Part shown: positions 1 through 12,792 of the stretch, piece after piece
Numbering within the stretch: the first letter of the stretch is position 1
Layout: each line of letters starts with the position of its first letter
Assembly (NCBI GenBank): GCA_033725935.1
Contig: MU867061.1
Location: 682,001-746,000 of the forward strand
DNA: 64,000 bases
Origin: Cladorrhinum sp. PSN259
Taxonomy: Eukaryota > Ascomycota > Sordariomycetes > Sordariales > Podosporaceae
Direction: 5' to 3'
The notes under the pieces: generated by a model
The model's database searches: none
The model's input: only the letters and a program-made list of their open reading frames with translations
What the model was told of the DNA's origin: nothing
Position numbers and translations under genes: made by a program

Positions 1-1009
1 CCAATCGGCCGTGGTGCCACAGGTGGAAGGTGCCCTCCTCGATGGGGACGAGGCAGTAGAAGCTGGAGTTGGCCCAGATATCTGCGATGGTGAGGGCGTC
101 CCCTGCGCCTGGGGCAGATTCGGGTCGTATGACGAGGGAGGAATACTTGGTGAGGAAGTCGTTCGTATCTTGGGTGGAATAGCCACGGGGGATGGTGCCT
201 GATGGGTAGGGTTTTGGATAGCGCTCGCCCATATACCAGTAGAACTTGCCGCCTTCAACGCCGACGGTGAAGCAGATGTGGCCGGGTCCGTGAATCACGT
301 CAAAGTCACCCGGCGTGACCTGGTGTATGTTGTGGGCGATGCCGAAGACGGCGCGATAGTCGGCGTGTAGAGCAGTTTTGTCCTTGTTGACGAGTTCAGG
401 GTACTCCTCTTCTGACAACTCCCAGATTTTCTGCCGTATCTTGCTCCTGACGCCATCACAACCGACGATGATATCCGCGCGATAAGAGGTGCCGTCATCA
501 CAGACTGCAGTGGCGCCATCTTCCTCGTCGATGACCCTAACGAGATTTTTGCCGACAAGAATCTTGCTATGATCCTTGATACCATCGTAGAGAGTCTGGA
601 GTAATACACGTCTTTCGCCCCACGAGTTGAAGTATCCTGCTCTTGCGGCAATCAGGGAGCTGCTGTCGTCGGCGTTGATCAATCTTCCGTCCCAAGTGCG
701 GGAATAGAAGATCCTGATTATCTCGGCCTTGGCTTCAACATCCTTCCAAACCCCTAGCTGGTCTAGAATGCGGGCGCCGCTAGCGAAAATTCCGATCGAG
801 GCACCGATCTGGGGTGCTATCTCCTTATGACGCTCAAGTAGGAGATAATCGACACCGGCTTTCTGTAAAATATATCTTGTCAGTGAACTAAACCCAAAGT
901 AAACCGACAATTTGGGGGCGTAACTGACCTCGAGAGCATTCGCAAGTGTCAAACCAGCTACCCCAGCTCCCACAATAACTACCTTTAGGTTTCTCTTTTC
1001 GGATAACAT
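1..1009 (-). CDS. FAD-dependent monooxygenase (salicylate hydroxylase-like), partial at window edge
   Basis: Class A flavoprotein monooxygenase, a family that uses NAD(P)H and O2 to hydroxylate aromatic or polyketide substrates. The start ATG is at 1009-1007. Exon 1 (929-1009) encodes the Rossmann start with GAGVAG. A 66-bp intron (863-928) follows, and exon 2 runs off the window at base 1. After the intron come LLLERHKE, the end of the ADP-binding fold, and IIVGCDGVRSKIR, the DG motif typical of this family. About 315 residues are visible. The second FAD motif (GDAxH) should lie just outside the window. The next gene upstream on the same strand is a secreted carboxylesterase, so the pair may belong to a catabolic or secondary-metabolite cluster continuing to the left. 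The substrate cannot be told from sequence. Family call is secure. Confidence 0.88.
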   Translation of the reverse strand, partial: MLSEKRNLKVVIVGAGVAGLTLANALEVSYAPKLSVYFGFSSLTRYILQKAGVDYLLLERHKEIAPQIGASIGIFASGARILDQLGVWKDVEAKAEIIRIFYSRTWDGRLINADDSSSLIAARAGYFNSWGERRVLLQTLYDGIKDHSKILVGKNLVRVIDEEDGATAVCDDGTSYRADIIVGCDGVRSKIRQKIWELSEEEYPELVNKDKTALHADYRAVFGIAHNIHQVTPGDFDVIHGPGHICFTVGVEGGKFYWYMGERYPKPYPSGTIPRGYSTQDTNDFLTKYSSLVIRPESAPGAGDALTIADIWANSSFYCLVPIEEGTFHLWHHGRL

Positions 1010-1634
1010 CTTAAGGTCTCGGCTAGTAGGGCACTGGAAAACCCTTGAAGCTGAGTCGAAATCCGGAAGGATTGTTGGGCCTAATGAAGAAAATCCGACA
1101 GTTGGACTTGTTGGTACTCAAGAGTCGGAGAATCGGAAATTTAGAGGCTATGGTGTTGCGGTCCCAATCGGAATCGGAATCGGAATCGGGTTCATCATAC
1201 TGGCCGGGAGCCATATTTGCATTTGCCCCCGCTGACTACATAAGACTGGGCGGTTTCATTCAAGCTCAATACTTGATTTTCTGCCCCAAAGCAGGAAGTC
1301 GTTTCTCGTATCAACACGCAAAGGACTTGACAACCGTGGGGGCTCCAGTTACCCGCGCGGGGGCTTAAAGAGTTAAAGCAGGAATTCCAAACAGGGATAT
1401 TTATCTCGCATCGTGCATGTCCTATTGGTTGTTCATTGCCACTGTGCCGCAGCCACATAATACAACGACCGCAGACCAGTTCTTGTCGTTGATACGCGGT
1501 ATAAGGCCATGATTGATAAGCAGCCCACATCTCTGCTATGTGACGTCCGTCTGGGCTGAAGGTAGAAAGGGACACGATGACCATCGAAGAGGACATACCC
1601 CACTGGCACCCGCTCCAGATCGAACAAGATACAG
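1010..1634. other. Intergenic spacer with short CGGAAT repeat
   Basis: This lies between the monooxygenase start and the carboxylesterase stop, so it holds the 3' end of one gene and the promoter of the other. About four tandem copies of the hexamer CGGAAT lie near 1166-1189. The small ORFs here overlap one another in several frames and show no protein-like pattern. Confidence 0.6.
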
Positions 1635-3905
1635 CTACCTCCCAGTTCCTTCCAGCGCATCCAACGGCATCTTCACAGCCTCACATGTCTCTTTCTGCCC
1701 ATAATCCCCAAAGCCAACGATGCCCGTTCCTCCCCACTGCAGGATCCTCATCTTCGGAGACTTCCACTCTACCGGCTCCCACTGACCAACCCTCTCGACT
1801 TCTTTCTTGGTCTCCGATAAGCCTCTCACTTCCAAGTATTTGGAGTCGGGGTCGGGCTTTCCTGTTCGGGCAAAGCTAGCCCAGTAATCCACCACCAACC
1901 TCTGGAACTTGTTATCATTGCCATCTCTGTCAGGTAATCCGGCACGGGCAACGGACCCAAAAACCACCATCTGCTCTCCTGCGTGGCACTTGTAGTACTC
2001 TAGATTTGGATCGCCGTTGGGGTAGCTGGCCGTCTTGGGTGGAATGCACCATGGACGAGTGTACCCACTAGTTTGGTAAGTTCTGTTGAAAGAAAAGAAG
2101 TACACCTCTTTGAAGGTACCATGGCGGGAGGCAGAGTATGCTTTGGCGAGAGAAGGACAAGTGAATATGAGTGAGGTGAATAACGACATGGAGGAATTAA
2201 ATATTGCGTCCGGAGAGAGTTGGGAAGTGACCGCCGGTGGAAGATTAAAAGTAGAAGAGGTATTCGGTGGCAGCCCAAAGTTTTTTGAGGCGAGACCGTC
2301 AAAATAGCTCGCGAATGTTGTGCTCGTATTTGTGGATGGTGCATCGTCGACCAGAACCCCTACTTCATCTCTGGTTATGCCGAGCATTACCGATACATTG
2401 GACGATTGGGAGAGGGATGGGGATGAAACTTGAAGCGCCGAAGTGGTGAGGTAAGTGCCATCTTGAACAACGCCGCTGAAGGAATATCGATGTCAGTTGC
2501 AGTCCAATTTATGGGCAGACGGAGAGGTAGGTAGATCTGGTACTCACTTGGCATTGGTGTTTAAATTGACGAGTTCAAATCCAGAGAACTTGCCAAGACA
2601 AGAGATCTTGTCTGTTGCATTGAGACATCCTGCATCCTTCAGGACCTTGGTGGTAGTGGTCGCAAAATTATTGGAGAGGGAGTCGTACATGGGGGCTAAC
2701 GAGAACGTTCCATCGCCCGGATACCCATCTGGGCTGGATTGCAATATTGCTCGGTGGAATAAACCCTTGGCTTTGGGTGAGCTTAACACAATGTGTGTTC
2801 CAAGTGCACCAGCTGACTCTCCGAACAATGTAACACGGTTGGCGTCACCACCGAAAAACTTGATATACTTTTGTACCCACTCTAGAGCAGTCACCATGTC
2901 AGAAATACCATAATTACCTTTGTGGATGCCGTCGTTGAGATTCAGGAATCCAAGCGTCCCGACCCGGTAGTTGATTGATACAACCACCACGTCCCCTCGT
3001 GAGGCGAGATTTGTTCCGTCTGTGTTGGGATTCTTTCCAGAACCCGATGTCAGCCCTCCGCCGTAGAGGTAAAGCATGACAGGCTTTAGTTGCTCCGTCT
3101 TATCCTGGTTCCCCATGCGTGGGAGGTATGGAGTCCAAACGTTGGCAAAGAGGCAATCCTCACTGCTGCCATTCTTGACTTCGCCGATTGGCTGAGAACA
3201 ATCCGCTCCGGCATTGGTAGCGTCAATTTCGCCAGACTCTTCGTAGCTTGCGGCTTTGGAGTATGCGAACCTCTCCGGCTTGTCGGCGTAACGGAGGCCT
3301 CGGAACTTCCAGACTTGATAGTCACGGTATCCAGTGACCAGCTTATTTCCGATGAATTGCTGCACCTGAAAGCTTGGAGAGTTGTTATTGACCTTGCCAG
3401 AGGATACGGCTGCACTTTGGGTGCAAAGAGTAGGAAGCTCGCTCCCACAATCGATGTCTCGAACGTTGCCTGCGGCATCGATAGCTCGACAGGCGTCGTC
3501 ATCTGGGGTACGCTTGGCGATCCAATAGGACTGGCCCGGTGGCACAAGATCCAGGTATGCATGGTATGGTAGTGACTGGTTCAACGTTGTCTTGAAGTTG
3601 GCCGTATCGGGGTTCCAGGGCTCTTCGCCAAGCAGCTGACAGCTAATCTTGCTGGCATAGTTGGGACTGGGCTGGTTGATGAGGATGGCGGCGGATTTGT
3701 CGTTCTCGGCCCCTTTAAGTGAGTCAGTGAGTGTTTTGTTCTCGCTCATATGATGCGAGAAATGCTCACCGTCAAGATTGTTCGTAGACAAAATGGTCAG
3801 TCCACCACCAACGTACAGGGCTTGCGTCGTGTGTGCAGCAAAAATGGCCCCGGCAACAATCAGGGCAGTAAGCCGTTTTCTTGAGCATAATGCTTTGGAC
3901 TCCAT
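1635..3905 (-). CDS. Secreted type-B carboxylesterase/cholinesterase-like protein with N-terminal lectin-like module
   Basis: Alpha/beta-hydrolase of the carboxylesterase type B family, expected to hydrolyse ester bonds outside the cell. Two exons (2548-3905, 1635-2475) flank a 72-bp intron (2476-2547), giving 732 residues. I chose the ATG at 3905 because it gives a good signal peptide (basic start, then LTALIVAGAIFAAH); an in-frame ATG at 3992 only adds a poor leader. The nucleophile is Ser364 in GESAG. The oxyanion-hole region YGGG precedes it, SEDCLFANVWTP is a family signature, and the late CHAGE carries the likely catalytic His. Residues about 79-164 form an extra module (C..LGEE.W, YWIA, C.A, LPTLC) that resembles a C-type-lectin-like pattern. 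The substrate is unknown. Confidence 0.88.
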
Positions 3906-4996
3906 GACGATGGAGATGATTATGTTGGGAGTGGGGGCCTGGCATGAGGACGAGAGGGCTGGGAATGACCAAGTTGGTGAGAATATATGCACCCATTACC
4001 CCTGGCTAATCGTAGTCGTTGTCACATTCCCCACAGACGGACACCGGGTGGGAAGCGGGAAAGCGATGGGGTAATTTGGAGATATTGTAAATATATTAGC
4101 CAAAATGTTACTTCTGTTCGGATCATGACGGACGTAGTAACCGGACCTTGCACGCACATGTCGTTTGTGTTGATGGAGGTGCGGTGTCACACATCTTGGC
4201 GCTGGTCCGAGTTCCTGGTTCGTGGTTGAATTGTAAAGTCTTGGGGTTTTGTTGAAAAGGGTGGGTTTGGATTGACAAAGGTGGAATCCCAATGGTCTCT
4301 GTGCCTTCCATCAGCGTCATTGTGCTGCATGAGGGCACTCGCTCCTTCCCGTCCTAGGATAGGGAAGGCGGGCTCGCACCCCTCACAGCCGGGTAAAGTC
4401 CCCCGGCCATCTTCCAGCATACCCCCCCTGGCCCAAAGACCCCAGCTGGTGGCTCAGTGGATTGCAACTCGCCAAAATTCGATACAGTCTTTTTTCCACA
4501 TCTCTCCATTCATGATGCCATGCACACAACACGGGCCCAACAACCGAAAGCAACTCATGCACGTCGGTTCCCCGCAACAGTAAGGGCACTCAACGGGTTC
4601 GCGTCGTCGATCATGTCAACAACACCGACGCCGCATTCGGCAGTACATGACCGAAGAAATGGTTACTTCTTACCAAAGAGCCTGGACGCATAAGATACGG
4701 TTTTTTTATTCCTTCTCGGCATAACAAACGGCGACCCCTACGCTCGAGATTTCTCAGGTCCCAATTTCAAACACAAGCAATCATAACAATGGAAAAATCA
4801 AGTTTGGAAAAAAACCATCAATAAACTCGTCAAAGCTACATAACATCATAAGATACTTGTGCCACCGAAATGGCCCCAAAAGAAAGACATATAACCCGAT
4901 CCATCCGTTCAAGCTCAAATCTTCGTAACACCCCCTGCTCAGATGCACCCATGCTCACGCCCCTTTCAACTCAATGGTGAAAGTATTTTGCATCAC
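3906..4996. other. Intergenic region
   Basis: Upstream region of the carboxylesterase and 3' flank of the HsbA-like gene, about 1.1 kb. The overlapping short ORFs on both strands lack conserved features. I see no RNA gene or repeat. Confidence 0.5.
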
Positions 4997-5706
4997 TTAG
5001 GCAACAAAAACCTTGGCCTCGAGGCCATCGCGCTTCTTGACCGGGCCGATCGAGAGGCCTTCGTACTTCTCAATAGTAGTGTCGAGGGTGAGCTTGAGTG
5101 CAGCGCGGTCTGAGGCGAGAGCGCCGACGGCGGCGCCCTCGACAACGTCAACCAGACCAAAAGCAATCTGGTCAACAACGGCCTCGACGCTTCGAAGAAC
5201 GGCAGCAATGGGCTGACCGATGAAGGGCACGATAGTGAAGAGGCCAGACTTTCCGATCAGGATGTTGAGGAGCTGCTGGTGGACTCTGACGAAGTCGCGG
5301 AAGGCGTCGGCAATTTCCATGGTGGCGGTCGTCGCTGTGATCTTGGGGGTTCCCTGAAGCTGGGCAATCGCAGTGGTAGTGGTAGTCACGATATCTGTGA
5401 ACCCGCTGATGAGTTGCTATTGTTTTTAAAAATATATGGTTAGTTAAAATATCCTCACAGGTTGAAATAGCTTCTTTTGCACCAAAAGAAAAAAAAGAGA
5501 GAAAAACATACGGGGAAGGGTCCCTGGCCGATGATGATCAAGGGGCCGTTGATGATGCTGATGGAGTTGGCGGGCTGCTGGAGGGCTCGGGACTTCATAG
5601 TCAGAGACTTGATGGCATCGACAATCTGGCCTGATGTGAGAGCGGCGATGGCAGGAGCGGCCATGAAGGCGACTGCGGTGGTGGCGAGAGTGCGAAGGGA
5701 GACCAT
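4997..5706 (-). CDS. Small secreted hydrophobic-surface-binding (HsbA/UVI-1-like) protein
   Basis: A small secreted helical protein of the HsbA type. Known members bind hydrophobic surfaces and can recruit cutinases or esterases. Exon 1 (5512-5706) encodes the signal peptide (MVSLRTLATTAVAFMAAPA) and the start of the domain (IVDAIKSLTMKSRALQQPAN). A 95-bp intron (5417-5511, GTATGT..TAG) follows, then exon 2 (4997-5416) with the amphipathic helices. The protein is about 204 residues and has no cysteines in the mature part, as expected for HsbA. The ATG at 5706 is the only start that includes the signal peptide. The family call rests on pattern and length; a generic secreted four-helix protein is the alternative. 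Confidence 0.72.
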
Positions 5707-8700
5707 TTTGGCGGGTTGCGTGAGAGTGTTTGTTGATGGTTGGTTTTGTTGTTATTGTTGAGTGAGTTTGCAAGATGATGTTGGATGATGATTCTTCTGG
5801 AGGATGAGATGAGAAAGGAGGTGTTGAGACTGGATTAGGACATTCATTATATACTTGAGGTCTCAGTCGGCATCCGAGTTCACATAGCTCAGACTACCTA
5901 GCAAGCCATCAACAAGATCCTCACGACGGCTTCCGACGAGATCAGACCGCTCCCGATCCCATCTCATTCTCATCGATGATGCTCATCGACTTTTTCCTCC
6001 AAGATCTGATCCCCATAGGCCTCGAAGGAGCGACGTCGGTGACCAGGACCTCCTACTACGTGTCTCATTGGCCAATGCATGGCCATACTCCCCTCTAGTG
6101 TGTCTCGGAGTTAGTGACGAGATCCCTGCCGCGACTATCGCGCTGAGGCCTGGCATTCCCTTCACCAGAGATGGAATGGGAATCATTGAGAGCAGCAAAA
6201 TCGGACCCCAAGCCCCTGGTCCTGGGAAAACATTCCCATTGAGCGCCCCATGTCTTGGCTTATCCACATGCCGATCGTTGATCATTCCTCGAGCCGTCCC
6301 ACAGACGCCACGGCCCGCAAGTTAACACTAAACTATTGAAAGCCAACTCACAGGGCATCCCCCCAAATGCCGGTCCTTTCTTTTCAGCCCTCAAATGTCT
6401 CATCAAGTTGCAGGAGGAGTTCACCCACACCGACAGCTTTCGGAAGTTGAGATTTCTCCCTTGCACTAGACCTACTGTTGACAGCTGCTACGGGGTGGGC
6501 TATGGCGACATGTCGGTCATCGGAAGAGGGCTAAGTCAGCTGAACTAATGCAAAGCCACCGATGTCATGGCATATGTATACTAACACTAAAATAAGCTTA
6601 ACCTTACAAGGGGATCCCGGAGAGGGCGGTTAGGGAGATCAGGGGTTCTGAGTAATGTACACTACTGAGTGGGCTGCCAAGCATCCAGCGGTGAGGAGCA
6701 TGGATTTGTGACAGCTCGGTTTTTGGGCTTTTCTAATGGACACGAGTGTAGCTGAGATCTCGGTACGGCCAGTATCCGTATGCACTGTAGATCCCATCCA
6801 GAACCGTGCTCCACTCATCCTGCAAGATCTAATCACCCTGGCTGGACAAAAATGTGGGATCTTGGGGGTTGGACCCTGACTCGCAAATCTTTAGTACGGT
6901 CACAATACCGCCGAGGCTAAGTACCTAGTAGCCAGCTGACATGTAGATCAGTTGCAGGGCTCTTTGTGCTCTGACACCTTTCAGCACTTTATGTTTTCTT
7001 ACCGCGTTTTCCCCAGCAAACATAAAACACCATAACAAAAATAGGATGATAAACTGCAGTGACCATAGATATCTAAACTGCAGCAGTGTCTCACTGCACC
7101 CTCACCATCAGCCTCTCGAGTTTGCAAGTCCAGGTGACCCAGCATTTTTTGTTTTATTTTTTTCAGATATTTTCTAGCGTCCGAGAAATATTGCTTGTCT
7201 CATGCCCTCAACCTATCAGATTGTTCTTTTGCCCGTCACAGAATCACACCGATTCTTTTCCAGCCTGCTTCTGCGGCTAACAACGCAGTACCTCAGGCTA
7301 GTGAGCCGTCCCGTCCCGTGTATGCTCTTTTCTTTTTTCCTTTCTTTTTTCCAGGTTAAATTGTGAGCAGTCAAGTCTCACTGAACTGCTTACAAATTTG
7401 CTCTTTTTCCTGCAGACCCTTGGTCGTGCAGTCAGTCCTTGCTGACATGTCTGAGAGCACCTACCCAACAATATTACAATTACCTCGTTGCTATGTATCC
7501 AGACAGTCGAAGTTTGTTTCCAGTGTAGCAGATGCAAAACGGTACAGTAGGTACTTCATCAATCCTGCATAAAATCAACAGGTTGCGTCAAAACATTAAT
7601 TCAACCGGGGTTTGAAAAAAGAGTAAAAACACATAACATACATAATATACATACTCCCGAGCGTACATTACAGTCTGTTGGACGGCTAGGCATTGCTGGT
7701 ATATTTTTGCGGTTCCAGAATCTGGTTACCTGATATCCCAACTGGATTGTTAAACATTAACGCTACCTACAGTACCTAACTCTTGCACATCAATGTCATT
7801 CCTTTCAAACACGCGTGTTCATTCCAGTTATCATCTGCAGAGTCCGACATAACTCGGGGCTTTGAAACAAAATGTTGCAATGTTACTTACGGTGGTACAT
7901 AACACAGTAGTAAACCCAGTTGGAGAAAACAGGAAGCAGCAAGCTCATTACTAGACACATATATAACGAATACAAATGTTTGCTTGCTTGCTTACCGGAT
8001 GCAGCTTTAATACTATTTGGTTCGGTGCACGGGTGAGCTGCGAACGAGTGCGGTCATGCGCGCACAACCCTTCGTCAGTTGAAGTTCCCGTCTTGTTGGT
8101 CACGGTCAGAGCCTTTCAGTATTTGTGCTGACTGAGCCGGTAAGCTGAGAAAGCGCCCAGTCCGTTCGTCAATAACTATGCCTGGCACAAGAGATACCTA
8201 CTACGGATATGTATTATGATCCTGCTTAAGAATTCGTCCTGGAAGTTGCGGGGGGGGAAGGCCCGTCGGCGTTTCATTCATTAGGATCATTTGCTCCAAG
8301 GGTATCTATCGGCTGAAGTATTAGATATCTCACATCACCACTGAGCTGACCATGAGCGTTCTACATCACGCCATTAATTCCAGGACAGGGTAATGAGCTA
8401 ACAATCCGCTGTTTCAACGCATTCCCAATTTATCATGACTACTTATGTTAAGCAGATAAGTGAATGTTAGCACCCGTCGGATTCCTTGGATTTCCTTCGT
8501 CTACTATTTTAGGACATAATCAAGTTATAAGGGCATAATAGCAACAGATGGTATTGATCTGAAAGCTCAACAAGCTATTTTCGTGTCTCTAAAATCCTGA
8601 TTGTATTCTTTAAGCCGTTTTTATTACTTACAGTTCAACAAGAGTTGCATAGGGTTACAAACCAATCGTTCAACTCAAAAAAAATTGAAAAAATTGAAAA

Positions 8701-8933
8701 GTACGGATGCCCTAATATACACTTCTCAATCCAAATTTACAAAAGGCAATGATGTTTATTTTCTGCCTTCCCGTGCTATATCAAAACTCAAGTTCCCACT
8801 AGATACCCTTTATTCTCCCTCTCTTTTACAAACAATTACTCACACACAAAACACCCATACATGAACAACTTAACCTTTTTTTTTTCCCCTGCCAAACACA
8901 CAAAATAACACGCCCCACGAATGAACACACGTA
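5707..8933. other. Long gene-free stretch (about 3.2 kb)
   Basis: This is the longest gap in the window. ORFs are short, overlap on both strands and show no protein-like composition. From about 6900 to 8850 it becomes AT-richer, with many TACCTA-like words and short homopolymers. I see no transposase or reverse-transcriptase remnant, no terminal repeats and no tRNA. It holds the HsbA-like promoter at the left and the MYND gene 3' end at the right. It could host a non-coding RNA or a strongly mutated repeat. Confidence 0.45.
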
Positions 8934-11900
8934 CTAAGAAGATGTCGAGCCGCAGTTCTTCTTATGTGCCTTCCAGTCCGCCTTTTGGCACTCTCTCGAG
9001 CAATACCGGACACTGCGGCACTTGGCACAAGCCTTGAGCTCCTGTCCATTCTTGGAAATCTTGTCTCCGCACTTCTCACAGCCACTGGCAGCGGCAGTCT
9101 TCCCACTGGCGCCCTGAACACCAGTGTCACGATTGGGCTCTGTGGCCTCTCCACCAGAGGCACGAGCACCAGCAGCCCGAGGCCCCTGATTTGTCGTATG
9201 AGGCGTCGACCGTCCCATAAACTCCGACAGGTTAGGCACGACCCGCTCAACTAATGGATTGCAGAAAAGCGGCGAGATCGCCACCCTCGTGCAAAATCCC
9301 TTGATTGTATCCCACATCGGCACACCCTTAACCCTAAATCCCTTGGGGAACTGCCCGTTCCCGCATCGGCAGATGCACTCCTCCCCAATGGTCGTCGAGA
9401 TTGGCGCCTTCATTGCCTTGGAGTACCCGCACGCACCGGCAGCAGTCTTGTGTGTCCAGCCCTCCCGACACCGCTCGGCCATCGCTGGCAACATTTCCTT
9501 CCACATCTCTAGTTCGGCGTCGTTCACCTTGATATTGATAAATCTCGACGCCGTAAAAGCTTGAAGAAAGTTTCCAAGCCTGGGCATGAGCTGATCGAAC
9601 AGAGGGAGCACCGCAGCGTCCAGCACGACGCTGCGACTGGCGAGGTCGAGACGGAAGGAGGAGACGAAGAAGAGAATGTGGACGCCGCCGTTGGACGGGT
9701 TCGTGATACCGAAGATGTTGTGCTTCGTTCCTTGGATGCCTGGAAACTGCATAAACATGCTGAAGAGCGAGTCTTTGAACTCAACCACGGTACGCTGGGC
9801 GGTTGAGGAAGGCGGCACCGGCAGCGAAGGGTTCTCGCGGAGTTGGCGCTCGCGAGGTGAGAACATGAAGGTGGTGTGGATGTTGAGCCACTGGAATGAG
9901 TCCGCTGTGGCGCTTGAGATGTCTAGTATGGGAAGAGTGGAGAGGTGAATGTAAGGGGTGATCGGCAGGTTGATCTTCAGCGCCCGATCCCCAGCGTCGG
10001 CGGAAGGGGAGACTAACATGGGGAAAGTGAAGGATGGCAATGGTGCCGAGGCTGGATCCGTTACCATGTTCGCGATCAACTCAATCCACGAGGATTTGCG
10101 TGCAATGCGGGTCTTCACCGAGGCGTTGATGATCGGAGCCGGGAAGGACACCTTAAAGGGAGGTTCCTTACCCACTGCAATGGACAATGCAGATGGATCA
10201 TGATGAAGCAAAGTAACCTGAACCTGACTGCCTCCCTGCAGAGCTTTGCGCAGCTTCAAATTCAAGATGTCCACCCGTGCAGTGAACGTACTTAGGCGGA
10301 CGGTGGTAGGCTGAGGAGAGACACTTGCTGTGATAGTAGTCTTAACAGCATCATCCTGAGCGATCGATTGGCTGACATCGTTGATTTGATTCAAGTTCCC
10401 AGCCAGTCTGACCGGTCCTGTGAAGTTGGGCAAATGCTGCGTGATAAACACGTGCTTGTGGTCATTGAAGCTTGTCCCGAATAAGACCAGCCCAAAACCC
10501 AAGGTTGGGACCAGCTTTAGCATTGTTTGACGAGTCATGCGAGCGGCAAAGTCGAGCCGAGTCGCCGCGGGCTGTTGGATTAGAATCCGGGTCGGGATGA
10601 AGAAAGAGACAAACAAGTCTGACTTGCCATACCAACCCTGTTCATCGTCCTTGATGTGGATTTGAAATTGGTTACTGTCCCGGGAGCCGGTCGTAGTCAT
10701 CTCCCCGAGGCCGGTTTGTAAAACAGCGAAGATGCCGGCCTGGTCTACTGAACAGTGAACAGGCACAGTTCCAACGATGTTGGGATCCTCATCAATCAGG
10801 ACTTGCAATGCCTCGCGAGGAACCCTCAGTGTGACGCAGACGACAGGGGGCATCTTGTGCAAGTACTCCATACTAGGCTTGCGTGTGTCGCCGAAAGAAG
10901 AGCCTTGGCTGTGAGGTACTTCCAGCAGAGTGCCTGAGAACACGTCGTACAAGTGCAGATATGCATAGAGCTCATGGAGATATAATTCGGCCGTAGACGC
11001 AATCATGCCGCCAGAGATCCGGCCAATGCTGCCCTGAAAGTTCGTCATCACAGATTCCCAGTCACTCACCACCACATTGGACTTGACAAGCTTCAGAAAG
11101 GCCACAAAGCAAGCCCTCGTGTTCGTCGGAAGATCGAGGTCTTGGCCGGTTCGGTAAGCGTTGAGGCCAGCGTTTCCCATCAGCTTTTCAACGTTCTCGG
11201 CGGGAAACATTTCCTGATAAACCTGAAACAAGATCTTTGCGAGATCCTCACCTTCCATGCGAAACAGAGCTAGGTTCGCCCGCGCCCCAGTCTGCCAATA
11301 AAGATTCTTCCACATGATTCTAGTGGGTAGTTGGCCAGGATCAGAAGCTTCCAGTTTGGAACCAATCTGACCCACAAGTTGCTGATCACATTCGGAGGTG
11401 GGCGAAGTGTTGGTCCAATATTCTACAGGACTCAGGCCAAGGAGCAGAGCGATCGAAGGCAGGTGACCACAGACGAGGTTGTTCATGATATGCTCGTCCG
11501 GTGTCCCCTGGTGGACAAGCACCTCGGTGAACAAGCAGGATGAAGCATTCTTTCTCAGCAGCGGGGATGTCGCGACAAGAATGTTGAGGGCACCGACGTG
11601 GTCTACCAAGTTGGAAGTGTCGATCACATCGAATGCAGTGGGTGCCGGCCCGCCGGAGCAATAGTCATCTTGAACAAGCTTCAGAACGTCGAATGTCCCA
11701 TTCCGCTTGCGATACCAGCTGGTATCCCCCAGGCCTCCTTGACAAGATTGCAGCGTGTGGGAGAATGCGAACGCATCGGCGACACAAAACCGCAGTGTGA
11801 CGTTGTTTCGAGCATGCTGCCGAAACGAGTCAGACCAGGCTGAGAACTCGACTCGAGCAGCAGCAGCGACCTTGCCATACTGTGAGATACGCCGATCATC

Positions 11901-12792
11901 ATGTGCGAGGGGGGATTTGGTCTGCAAGGAAGCGTATGCGGCAGAGAGATGGAATCCAGGAAAGGGATCCGAACCATATTGAATCATTACTGCGGGATCC
12001 GGGGAGAGAACCATAGGATTAGGGTGTTTTGCCTCTTCCAGCTTCTTTGAATCGATATAGGTGCTGCCACGTTTCCAGAAGTGACTGTGCGGGTCCTTCT
12101 TCGGGAGGTGATCGTGCATGGCTAGGACGCTTAGAGGAGACGCTGAGCGGATGCTATTCAGAACAATCGAACTACCGATCTTGCGAGTACGAGCTTCTTG
12201 AACTTTGTCTAGTCTAGCTCGAAGATTTTGTGAGCCCTGTAAGATATCGCGTGATGATTCGACGTAGAAGCTCCACATCTTGTTGACTCTTGACAGTGTT
12301 CCCTCGTCGCAGAAAGTCATGAGCTTGCCGTATTCACTCCCGCGCCAGGTATTGAGTGAAGTCGAACAATTCTGCAACTTGGTTGCCTGCGCCCGCAGCC
12401 TTCCGATGCAGTTGTTTGAAAGATGGAGATGGTAGTAAATATCCCAGTTCTCTTCGTTCTTCTGGCCGTCCTTGTCATCCAGGATCAAGGTCAGCAAGAG
12501 GATGTTGCGAGCTGAGGGGGACCACTTCTGGTTAGCAAGAAAACCATAATCATCAATGGCGAAATGTGGACTTACCAATAGTGGCACTCTCAATGTCGCA
12601 ACAAGTTATGTCCATTTTGCGACCTGGATCTGAGTGGACCGAGAACAGAATGTTGCGAACATCACCACAGCCAAGTAGCAGGATGTCGGCTTGTTGGTGA
12701 TCTGGAGCAAGGTTTTGGGTCAAAAGAACAGCAGTCGTGTTCCCGAAAGGATAAAAGTGAAACCAGAAATTGGCGTACGAGTGGGTCAACAT
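8934..12792 (-). CDS. Large MYND zinc-finger protein with N-terminal DUF4470-type domain
   Basis: Two exons (12576-12792 and 8934-12511) separated by a 64-bp intron (12512-12575, GTAAGT..CAG) give 1264 residues with continuous frame across the junction (SATIARNILLLTL). The N-terminus carries LLLGCGDVRNILFSV, the signature of the DUF4470 domain found in front of fungal MYND proteins. The C-terminus ends in a complete MYND finger, with CEKC, CAKC, YCSREC and HKKNC providing eight zinc ligands. The roughly 1000 residues between are unannotated and contain no membrane segment. MYND fingers bind proline-rich partners, so a scaffold or regulatory role is likely, but the function is not established. 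The gene runs in the same direction as HRI1 and the unknown gene upstream. Confidence 0.85.

Noticed and set aside
1045..1368. 107-codon plus-strand ORF
   Set aside because: It is intergenic, contains the CGGAAT repeat read as Ser-Glu-Ser, overlaps other frames and shows no domain.
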